From Nitrososphaerales archaeon (GTDB lineage Archaea; Thermoproteota; Nitrososphaeria; Nitrososphaerales; UBA183), in contig JASHZW010000168.1 in NCBI GenBank assembly GCA_030042335.1, forward strand, positions 1-5,550: DNA of 5,550 nucleotides. Direction: 5' to 3'. Numbering within the stretch: position 1 is the stretch's first letter; each line of letters opens with the position of its first letter. Below the pieces are notes generated by a model. The model searched no databases. It saw only the letters and a program-made list of their open reading frames with translations, and was not told the origin of the DNA. Of this stretch, positions 1 through 5,550 are shown one piece after another. Position numbers and translations under genes: made by a program.

Positions 1-1820
1 ACCTTGACTACATTCTCTCTGGTCCTGAACAGGAACCTGAGCATTATGCGGATGGGAGTGCTGTATCCGAAGGAGTTGTAGAGCTCAGTACTCTCGGGCT
101 GCGCAGCTCCTGCGAACCATCCCTGGGTCCTTCGCAGACGCCACGGACTTCCAAGCCTCGTTATGATGAAAGGAACCGAGAGTAATCCGAACATGAAAAT
201 GGCCGTGAATGTCGGGGAGAACCCGCCGAAAGGATTACCCGAGAGTATCACGAAGTAGGCCGGCACGCCCAAGAGACCCGTAACGAAGGTGTGGAACGCG
301 TTCGCCTGAAGTATGCTCGATGAGGCACTCGACGCGAGATAGAATATCCCGGGTGCGGCAACTCCTACGCCCACTATAAGAGCGAGAAAATAGGCGAGAC
401 TGCCTTTTATCGATGGTCCAGGATTCGTGCTCTCGGATGAGCTCGACTGTTCGCCGTTCATTGACCAGAGGACTCCGAATCCATAGACCTTTGTCATTGC
501 CACGATGATGATACCGGCGGCCAGTGCCGTTACGGCGCCAACGAGCGTTCCCAGAATCTGACTCGTCAGGTCTCCGAATCGGAACGACTGGAAAAGGACT
601 TCAAGTATCATCCACTCGGAGACGAAGCCCGCCAGTGGTGGTACGGCGGCAAGCGAGAGGACAGTGAATATGCCCGTAAACCTGACGAACCCGTTACCCT
701 TGCCCGAAGCCTCGTTTCGACTGCCAAGGTCGAAAGACCCCTTCAGTTTGCTTACCCAGCCATTGGTCAAGAAAAGCGAGGCCTTGGCAATCGAGTGCGA
801 AAAGGCATGGTAGAGCGCGGCGATAAGAGCAAAGTCTGCGAGTAGCGTGAGATTGTAGTAGGACGCGATGAGGTAGGAGCCGATAGCGAGGACTATCAAG
901 CCATTGTTCTCGATGGTGCTGTAGGCGGGCAGACCCTTGGTGTGTTCGGAGACCGCGGCGAAGAGCGCGCCCAGCATTGCCGAGATACCACCTACGACTA
1001 GGGCGAGCCATCCCCACCAAAGCTCGTACTGGCCTAAGTGGGAAATCACCGTTATGAGGCCGTAGACACCCATCAGTGTAAGCGTGGCCGAGAGCAGCGC
1101 CGAGGCGTTAGAGGGCGCGCTAGAGTGAGCTATTGGCAGCCATTCACTCATGTGGAAGGGAGCTATACCCATCTTGAGACCAAAGCCTATGAGGGCCGTG
1201 ACGAAAACCCACGAGGCGACCCACCCTGTGATGCTAGGCGCGCCAGCCGCCAGGAAGTCGAAGCTTCCAACCGATGAGAAGAGCCCGGAGAAGGCCAGCA
1301 TTATGAAGACGCTGCTCCCCTCCCCGAAGGCAAGGAAGAGGAAGGCCGCGTTCCTGACGCCTTCGCTGTTACCCTTTCCCTCGAGTATCATGAAGAATGA
1401 GGCTATCGTCATGGTCTCCCAGCCGATGAGAAATGTGATTGCGTCCCCGCTGGCAAGGATGATTACCATGGAGAGTATGGTCAGGAGGAGAAGCGAGGAG
1501 AGGGTGCGCGGATAGTCATCATCGTAGCGCATCGAGTAGAGGCAGGTGCCGGCCCAGACAAGGGAAGAGATGAGGAGGAAGTAGGAGCTGAACTGGGAGA
1601 GTGTAAGCTGAACAAAGCTTGTTGGATTGATCTGCCACAGGTCGATGGACATCGACCCGCCTTGGACGAGCACCAGCAGTGATAGGAGCACGCCCAGCGC
1701 TGCTCCGATTATTCCAAGCGAGTACGCCACCTTCTTCGATATGGGGCCTAGGACTACTCCTGCTCCGAAGGAGACGATTACACCGAGAAGGATGCCCGAG
1801 ATTACGTCCGATGGAATCAT
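1..1820 (-). CDS. HyfB-like (NuoL-type) antiporter-like membrane subunit, C-terminus cut by the window edge
   Basis: An unbroken reading frame of 606 codons from ATG at 1820 runs off the left edge with no stop. It has about 14-15 predicted membrane segments. Family landmarks: Glu135 in FLIGWETMTIASFFMI (transmembrane-5 glutamate), Lys216 in IGFGLKMGIAPFHMSEWLP, AHSSAPSNASALLSA (231-245), AYSTIENNGLIV (299-310), Lys346 in YHAFSHSIAKASLF, and AAVPPLAGFVSEWMILE (391-407). Polar loops lie at about 358-379 and 454-472. After the last visible helix comes a polar stretch (560-606, with GYSTPIRIMLRFLFR) like the C-terminal region of HyfB, which is about 670 residues in E. coli, so some tens of residues are probably missing. 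Its role by family is H+ or Na+ translocation linked to electron transfer. The start overlaps the small-subunit stop (TGATG, one shared base). HyfB is preferred over NuoL because of the neighbouring genes and the C-terminal motif. Confidence 0.92.
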   Translation of the reverse strand, partial: MIPSDVISGILLGVIVSFGAGVVLGPISKKVAYSLGIIGAALGVLLSLLVLVQGGSMSIDLWQINPTSFVQLTLSQFSSYFLLISSLVWAGTCLYSMRYDDDYPRTLSSLLLLTILSMVIILASGDAITFLIGWETMTIASFFMILEGKGNSEGVRNAAFLFLAFGEGSSVFIMLAFSGLFSSVGSFDFLAAGAPSITGWVASWVFVTALIGFGLKMGIAPFHMSEWLPIAHSSAPSNASALLSATLTLMGVYGLITVISHLGQYELWWGWLALVVGGISAMLGALFAAVSEHTKGLPAYSTIENNGLIVLAIGSYLIASYYNLTLLADFALIAALYHAFSHSIAKASLFLTNGWVSKLKGSFDLGSRNEASGKGNGFVRFTGIFTVLSLAAVPPLAGFVSEWMILEVLFQSFRFGDLTSQILGTLVGAVTALAAGIIIVAMTKVYGFGVLWSMNGEQSSSSESTNPGPSIKGSLAYFLALIVGVGVAAPGIFYLASSASSSILQANAFHTFVTGLLGVPAYFVILSGNPFGGFSPTFTAIFMFGLLSVPFIITRLGSPWRLRRTQGWFAGAAQPESTELYNSFGYSTPIRIMLRFLFRTRENVVK

Positions 1821-2569
1821 CAGTATGTCACGACCTCCTCTCTCTTCTTCACCTTGCCCATCGCCAGAAGTAGCCCCTCGAGTATCTGGATGGGTGTCGG
1901 TGGGCAGCCTGGGACGATGACGTCCACGGGAATCACATCCTGTACGGGGGAGACGAAACTCTCGGTGCCCTGGAATACCCCTCCGCTTACCGCACAGGCT
2001 CCTGCCGATATGACGAACTTGGGCTCTGGGATGCTCTCATAGGTCCTCTTCAGCACCTCGACCATCGATTTGTTCAGGGCGCCCACAACCAGAAGTGCAT
2101 CCGCATGCTTCGGAGAGTTCGTGAAGAATATCCCGAGTCTGGTGAGGTCGTAGTAGGGATTGGCTAGGTTGAGGACCTCTAGGTTGCAGGCGTTGCACGA
2201 CCCTACGTCGATCATCAGGATGTGGAATGATTTGTTGAACGCGGGCTGTTTCTTCGCGAGCTCAATGACGCTGGAATCGAGTACCTTGGCTTGGAGTGCC
2301 TTGTCCCTTCCCGTTCCACCATCCTCGAAGACGAAGCCAGCCGCATTGCAGCGCTGGCAGTAGACGCACTTTCCTAGGTCTATGCTCTTCTGTAAACCCT
2401 GGATCGCCGAAGTGGGACAGAGCTTCTCTCCGGCCGACCAGTCCGTGTTCGACGCAGCTTTGGGCGGCAGGGAGCGTTCGGGCTGCTCCTCTACAGTCGG
2501 GCTCTTGCTAGGGAACTTGCTTGTGACTATCCCCTTTTTTATCCCACGTAGAATCCAGATCTTTGGCAT
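1820..2569 (-). CDS. Hydrogenase-type small subunit (HycG/HyfI/NuoB family) with fused HycF/HyfH-like ferredoxin region
   Basis: A 249-residue iron-sulfur protein made of two parts. Residues 1-80 resemble HycF/HyfH, starting with the LRGIKKGIVTSKFP pattern of that family. They carry Cys51 in LCPTSAI and Cys68, Cys71 and Cys74 in GKCVYCQRC, which together make one complete [4Fe-4S] site; the second site is lost. After a linker (about 80-114), residues 115-238 are the NuoB/HycG domain, with Cys125 and Cys128 in DVGSCNACNLEV, Cys192 in SAGACAVSGGVF and Cys222 in VPGCPPTPIQILEGL. These are the four ligands of the proximal (N2-like) cluster. The expected role is to pass electrons from the ferredoxin-like cluster to the proximal cluster beside the large subunit, on the membrane's cytoplasmic face. 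In E. coli the two parts are separate genes (hycF and hycG). There is no signal peptide. The gene follows the large subunit by 8 bases and overlaps the next start by one base. Confidence 0.93.
   Translation of the reverse strand: MPKIWILRGIKKGIVTSKFPSKSPTVEEQPERSLPPKAASNTDWSAGEKLCPTSAIQGLQKSIDLGKCVYCQRCNAAGFVFEDGGTGRDKALQAKVLDSSVIELAKKQPAFNKSFHILMIDVGSCNACNLEVLNLANPYYDLTRLGIFFTNSPKHADALLVVGALNKSMVEVLKRTYESIPEPKFVISAGACAVSGGVFQGTESFVSPVQDVIPVDVIVPGCPPTPIQILEGLLLAMGKVKKREEVVTY
1833..1838 (-). promoter_or_regulatory. Ribosome-binding site of the HyfB-like gene, inside the small-subunit gene
   Basis: A full GGAGGT core on the minus strand lies within the last codons of the small-subunit gene, 12 bases before the ATG at 1820. 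The spacing is a little long, but no other usual start codon lies in frame between them. Confidence 0.5.
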
Positions 2570-2576
2570 CCTTTAT

Positions 2577-2583
2577 CTCACCT
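2577..2583 (-). promoter_or_regulatory. Ribosome-binding site of the small-subunit gene, overlapping the large-subunit stop
   Basis: The minus strand reads AGGTGAG, with its TGA being the stop of the large-subunit gene, and ends 7 bases before the ATG at 2569. The overlap suggests coupled synthesis of the two partner subunits. Confidence 0.6.
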
Positions 2584-3915
2584 GTCCGAGTCCGCGTACG
2601 ACAGTCCGTAGCTCTCGAATGCGAACTGGAAGTCCGTGAAGACGTTGCCCTCCAGGCTCTTGGCGAGCGGGAGCCAGTTGACGAGCGAAGCTGGCCTGAT
2701 ATGGAGGTTGCTGATGCGCCCCTGCTGGTCCAGCTCGACGACATGTATGAGGTCTCCGCTGGGGCTCTCGATACGGCAGAATGAGAATTCCTGATCCTGA
2801 GACTGACCTCCACCGTGACTGTTCGGCTTGTTCTTGATGCCGTCGCCGGGCATCTTGTCAAGTAGCTCCCTCAGGACTATTGTGCTCGAGCTGATTTCAC
2901 GAATCCTTACCATTGTCCTGGCCATGGTGTCCTCTCCCTTGTCGGTCTCGACGTTCACGTAGATGTCTCCGTACGGCTCTATCGGGTGCGTCAGCCGGTC
3001 GTCCCACTGGACACCAGAACCTCGCGCGCATGGGCCCACGGCCCCAAGATTGAGCGCGTCCTGTCTCGCCAGCCTAGCTGTGTTCTGGAGTCTGTCCAAG
3101 AAGATCCTGGATGAAAGGAAGTATTCGACAAGTTCCGCAAACTCCCTCGTGATGGTTCGTATTGAGTCGAGAAGCTGCTTTCTGTCCGTCGCTGAGAGGT
3201 CGACCCGCACCCCGCCTATCGAGTTGATGCCGAACAGGTACCGATGACCGAAGTAGCGGGCGTTCAACCGTAACACTTCCTCTCGGAGTATGTTCGTCTG
3301 CGCGGTTGCCACGTTCTGTGTGGCTGCCTCTGACAGACGCCCGAAGACGTAGAGGTGGTTGTAGATACGCTCGAGCTCTATGGCCGCCGCCCTAGTCCAC
3401 CTAACTTGGGAGGGGACTTCGAGGCTCAGGGCGTCCTCGACCGCCGTCGCAAAGCACGTCGAATACGAAGCTGAGAAGTTGCCTGCGGACCTCTCGACCA
3501 GGAGTAGCGCATCGTCTGGCTTCCAACCGAGTACTCTTGTCTCGACCCCTCTCTTCTTGAAGTTGATCTGGGGGGTTATCTTGACGACTCGCTCACCGTA
3601 CGTGACAAGCTTGAATCCACCAGCCTCAGGTACCCCTGACGTAACAGGTCCGTAGGGAAACGTAAAGACGCCATAGCCTTCGACCTTGCTCTCTATCTCT
3701 AGGTCGATAGGCACGCCAGGGGTCGTATCCTCTCCCTTCAGAAGTAGTCCGAACTCCTCTCCCATCCTAGGAGGCAGATCGCTCAAGATTGTCTTGTTCG
3801 CCATTGTGTCGGCGAGGAGGGCATAATCGCGGTCGTGGGCCCTGAAGATGAAGGATAGCTGGACGGGGCCACCAGCCTCTTTGACCTGCTTTCTTTCGAC
3901 GTATTTTGGTATCAA
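2578..3915 (-). CDS. Hydrogenase-type large subunit (HycE/HyfG/NuoD family) lacking the [NiFe] site; Ehr-type
   Basis: A 445-residue protein of the group 4 hydrogenase large subunit / complex I 49 kDa family. Family landmarks in order: FPYGPVTSGVPEAGGFKL (86-103), LLLVERSAGNFSASYSTC (137-154, the place of the first CxxC), IELERIYNHLYVFG (179-192), FGINSIGGVRVDL (228-240), and GAVGPCARGSG (291-301). It ends in ESYGLSYADSDR. In hydrogenases the first site reads R-V-C-G-I-C; here it is R-S-A-G-N-F (142-147). The C-terminal DPCxxC is also absent. The only cysteines are 154, 296 and 380, so no Ni-Fe centre can be held in the usual way. About 85 residues precede the family core, well short of the NuoC-like domain fused to HycE. 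The start is TTG; the first downstream ATG (residue 38) would remove part of the protein. It sits between antiporter-like and small-subunit genes. This fits Ehr complexes (this subunit has been called EhrL); the reaction is unknown. Confidence 0.93.
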   Translation of the reverse strand: MIPKYVERKQVKEAGGPVQLSFIFRAHDRDYALLADTMANKTILSDLPPRMGEEFGLLLKGEDTTPGVPIDLEIESKVEGYGVFTFPYGPVTSGVPEAGGFKLVTYGERVVKITPQINFKKRGVETRVLGWKPDDALLLVERSAGNFSASYSTCFATAVEDALSLEVPSQVRWTRAAAIELERIYNHLYVFGRLSEAATQNVATAQTNILREEVLRLNARYFGHRYLFGINSIGGVRVDLSATDRKQLLDSIRTITREFAELVEYFLSSRIFLDRLQNTARLARQDALNLGAVGPCARGSGVQWDDRLTHPIEPYGDIYVNVETDKGEDTMARTMVRIREISSSTIVLRELLDKMPGDGIKNKPNSHGGGQSQDQEFSFCRIESPSGDLIHVVELDQQGRISNLHIRPASLVNWLPLAKSLEGNVFTDFQFAFESYGLSYADSDR

Positions 3916-3924
3916 CTAGAGCAA

Positions 3925-3928
3925 CTCC
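3925..3928 (-). promoter_or_regulatory. Ribosome-binding site supporting a TTG start for the large-subunit gene
   Basis: A GGAG core on the minus strand lies 9 bases before TTG at 3915-3913. The codon just before that TTG in frame is TAG, so no earlier start is possible. The ATG overlapping the preceding stop (TGATG) opens only a four-codon reading frame. Together these decide the TTG start. Confidence 0.6.
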
Positions 3929-3929
3929 A

Positions 3930-5366
3930 TCAGAACCCAAACCCTGTCGCTGCTTGAAGGATTAGAGGTATCATGTAGATGCCCACGATCAGTGAGATCG
4001 TGAGGTTTGCAAGAGGGATAGCTACAGAAAGGAGGTTCTCTCGCTGAGTCCTCGGTTCTGACGCGGACGCAGAGCCTTCCCGCTCGACTCCCGTATTGGG
4101 ACGGCCGAAGACCATCCGTATGGATTGCCTGTTCAGACCAATGAAGGCATACATGTACGCTATCGCGAGGAGAATCACCAGAAGGATGTTGCCTGAGGCC
4201 ATCGCCTGCGAGAGAATCATGAACTCACCGACGAAAACCCCGAAGGGTGGAGCGCCCGTCACGGAGAGGCAGGAGAGGGTGAAGAGATAACCACTGAACT
4301 TGAGTTTCTTGGCGACACCCTGCACTTCCTCCATACTTTTGCTGTCGAAGGCTACGAGGACATTCCCCGCCTCGTAGAACGCCGATGATTTAGCGAAGGC
4401 ATGAGCGACTATCTGGACGACCGCGCCTATCGCTCCTATCCCTCCCAAGGCGAAGCCAATCAGGATTACTCCCATGTTCTCCATGCTCGAGTAAGCGAGC
4501 ATCCTCTTGTAGTTCCGCTGATACCCCATGATCACGGCGGCGAGTAGAGCGGTGAAGATCCCGAATCCGATCAAGAGGTTACGCATCGGGTCGAATACGG
4601 CCGATCCCTGGAGCAGGCTGAATGTGCGGATGAGGGCATAGATGGATGTCGGGAGGAGAATGCCTGAGAACATCGCGCTCACGGGGGAGGGAGCCTCGCT
4701 ATGGGCATCCGGCAGCCAAGCGTGCATCGGCGCGATTCCAGCCTTCGTTCCGTAGCCTACGAGAGCGAAGCCGACGGCAACCGACATCAGGAGACCGCTG
4801 TCGATTGGCTTTGTCAGCAGGTCCGAAATCGTCAAGGTGCCTTGTGAGTAGTAGACTAGTATCACCGAGAGTAGGGAAGCGACTAGACCCGCTGATACGA
4901 TAAGCGTGTACCGCCATGCTGCCTCTATGCTCGTACGTTCTCGCTCAAGGGCGACCAGCAGTGCACTGCTAACGGTGGTAGCTTCTATGGCGATCCAGAC
5001 GAACCCGAGGTCGTTCACCGTTACTGCAAGCAGCATGGTGAAGGCGAACATGTCCACGAGACAGTAGTACCAGCGGAAACGGATGAATGGCTCTTTGATG
5101 TGCTTGACGTAGAACGCCGAATACGCGACTGAGGTGAGGAAGACGGACGAGATCGTAATCACCATAATGCGCGTGAGTCCGTCCGCGTAGAAGTAGTCGA
5201 ATGTCCCAGCGACGCCGGAGACGAAGAATATCAAGGCCACAAGGACTGTTATGACGGCCGAGACGAGAGACGCGAGCACCTCGATTCCTTCCTTCTGAAG
5301 TATCGATGCGACTGCCCCAGCCACGGGGGCGGCGAGCAGTATCACGAAGAGAAACGTATCATCCAT
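3930..5366 (-). CDS. HyfF-like (NuoL/M/N, Mrp antiporter-type) membrane subunit
   Basis: A complete protein of 478 residues with about 13-14 membrane segments, belonging to the proton-conducting antiporter-like family (proton_antipo_M type). Its role by family is to move H+ or Na+ across the membrane as part of the complex. Key residues are intact: Glu128 in WIAIEATTVSSALLVA (the transmembrane-5 glutamate and a HyfF hallmark), Lys208 in GYGTKAGIAPMHAWLPDAHS, the YKRMLAYSSMENMG segment at 287-299, and Lys326 in VAHAFAKSSAFYEAGN. A polar loop at about 421-444 precedes the last helices. The closeness to HyfF rather than NuoM is inferred from the AIEAT and FYEAGN motifs and from the adjacent HyfE-like gene. 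The ATG start follows a good ribosome-binding site, and the protein begins directly with a membrane helix. The stop is 14 bases before the large-subunit gene. It could also be labelled an Mrp-type subunit, but the neighbours favour a redox-linked complex. Confidence 0.93.
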   Translation of the reverse strand: MDDTFLFVILLAAPVAGAVASILQKEGIEVLASLVSAVITVLVALIFFVSGVAGTFDYFYADGLTRIMVITISSVFLTSVAYSAFYVKHIKEPFIRFRWYYCLVDMFAFTMLLAVTVNDLGFVWIAIEATTVSSALLVALERERTSIEAAWRYTLIVSAGLVASLLSVILVYYSQGTLTISDLLTKPIDSGLLMSVAVGFALVGYGTKAGIAPMHAWLPDAHSEAPSPVSAMFSGILLPTSIYALIRTFSLLQGSAVFDPMRNLLIGFGIFTALLAAVIMGYQRNYKRMLAYSSMENMGVILIGFALGGIGAIGAVVQIVAHAFAKSSAFYEAGNVLVAFDSKSMEEVQGVAKKLKFSGYLFTLSCLSVTGAPPFGVFVGEFMILSQAMASGNILLVILLAIAYMYAFIGLNRQSIRMVFGRPNTGVEREGSASASEPRTQRENLLSVAIPLANLTISLIVGIYMIPLILQAATGFGF

Positions 5367-5374
5367 GCTTTTCG

Positions 5375-5380
5375 ATCACC
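5375..5380 (-). promoter_or_regulatory. Ribosome-binding site of the HyfF-like gene, overlapping the upstream stop
   Basis: The minus strand reads GGTGAT here, matching part of the GGAGGTGAT consensus, 8 bases before the ATG at 5366. It overlaps the TGA stop of the HyfE-like gene, which suggests translational coupling. Confidence 0.6.
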
Positions 5381-5550
5381 CGGTTAGCTGCTCCAATTCG
5401 GGAGGTTCCAGTGATAGGAAGACATCCCTGCTTGCGGAAAGTATCACTCCTACGAGCACCACGCCAAGGACATCAAGTACGACAGCGAACTCCACGAGTA
5501 GTGGTATCGAGGACGCGATGAGAGCTCCTGCGTAGAGCACCGCGTTCTCC
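5376..5550 (-). CDS. HyfE-like (NuoK/MrpC-type) membrane subunit of hydrogenase-4-like complex, C-terminal part only
   Basis: The last 57 codons of a gene whose start lies beyond the right edge of the window; the stop is TGA at 5378-5376. The visible part begins with ENAVLYAGAL and holds two hydrophobic segments. It then ends in a short polar tail (about residues 41-57 of the visible part). The signature of the HyfE family is present: an EN pair, then PLLVEFAVVLDVLGVVLVGV, which matches the PLLVELG..LDVLVG pattern of HyfE. The acidic residues inside the membrane stretch (E2, E20 and D26 of the visible part) are the kind of residue that carries ions in NuoK/MrpC-type subunits. By family, it sits in the membrane arm next to the antiporter-like subunits. 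The stop lies 9 bases before the HyfF-like gene, so they share a transcript. The family call is fairly firm despite the short length. Confidence 0.85.
   Translation of the reverse strand, partial: ENAVLYAGALIASSIPLLVEFAVVLDVLGVVLVGVILSASRDVFLSLEPPELEQLTG

Noticed and set aside
694..1020. A 108-codon minus-strand frame within the HyfB-like gene
   Set aside because: It is an alternative frame of the HyfB-like gene, which reads through with all family motifs; the Arg-rich product is not membrane-like.
1150..1515. A 121-codon plus-strand open frame with an ATG
   Set aside because: It lies wholly opposite the well-supported HyfB-like gene, its protein is Lys/Arg/Ser/Pro-rich with no recognisable domain, and no ribosome-binding or operon context supports it. 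The other plus-strand frames opposite these genes fail for the same reasons.
1..1820. Possible broken or frame-shifted HyfB-like gene
   Set aside because: The frame was read codon by codon from 1820 to the edge and is continuous, with all family motifs in one frame; it is only cut by the window.
2508..2861. A 117-codon minus-strand frame overlapping the large- and small-subunit genes
   Set aside because: It is a different frame of the two real genes; the protein is low-complexity Ser/Arg/Thr-rich, typical of a frame-shifted reading.
2578..3915. Active [NiFe] hydrogenase (formate hydrogenlyase) large subunit
   Set aside because: Both CxxC pairs that would bind Ni-Fe are absent, so a hydrogen-evolving role is not supported despite clear homology.
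1..5550. Standard respiratory complex I (nuo) or Mrp antiporter operon
   Set aside because: HyfE- and HyfF-type motifs, the HycF-like fusion and the gene order are not those of nuo operons, and a stand-alone Mrp antiporter would not include redox subunits.
1..5550. tRNA, rRNA, CRISPR array, insertion sequence or terminator
   Set aside because: No repeats, terminal inverted repeats, hairpin plus T-run or RNA-like segments were noticed; essentially every base is inside one of five genes.

Overview
The window is almost entirely one minus-strand operon, cut by the window at both ends. It encodes a membrane-bound oxidoreductase related to respiratory complex I and to group 4 [NiFe] hydrogenases (the Hyc/Hyf type). 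In transcription order, from high to low coordinates, it holds: the C-terminal end of a HyfE/NuoK-like membrane subunit (5376-5550); a complete HyfF-like antiporter-type subunit (3930-5366); a complete large subunit of the HycE/HyfG/NuoD family (2578-3915); a complete small subunit of the HycG/HyfI/NuoB family with a ferredoxin-like N-terminal region (1820-2569); and most of a HyfB/NuoL-like antiporter-type subunit (1-1820). This last gene has no stop codon before the window edge. The largest gap between genes is 14 bases, and the last two genes share one base, so translation is probably coupled.

The main point is that the large subunit is not a working [NiFe] hydrogenase. Both CxxC pairs that hold the Ni-Fe centre are gone, and the protein stops where a hydrogenase precursor would be trimmed by its maturation protease, with a complex I-like Asp-Arg end. 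By contrast, the small subunit keeps all four ligands of the proximal [4Fe-4S] cluster (the N2 counterpart). Its fused ferredoxin-like region keeps one cluster and has lost exactly the four ligands of the other. Both antiporter-like subunits keep the Glu and Lys residues used for ion translocation. This combination fits the 'energy-converting hydrogenase-related' (Ehr) complexes, described as a link between complex I and group 4 hydrogenases and still without a settled substrate.

Working together, the small subunit would pass electrons from an unseen donor along two [4Fe-4S] clusters to an unknown acceptor site beside the large subunit. The HyfB-, HyfF- and HyfE-like membrane subunits would couple this to H+ or Na+ movement. 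A NuoH/HyfC-like membrane anchor and any electron-input subunit are not visible and should lie outside the window if the complex is complete.

The host cannot be named. Frequent ATA (Ile) and AGG (Arg) codons, roughly balanced GC, a TTG start and GGTGA/GGAGGT ribosome-binding sites would suit an archaeon, but this is a weak inference and a bacterium is not excluded. No RNA genes, mobile elements, CRISPR arrays or terminators are seen, and there is no gene-free stretch of any size.
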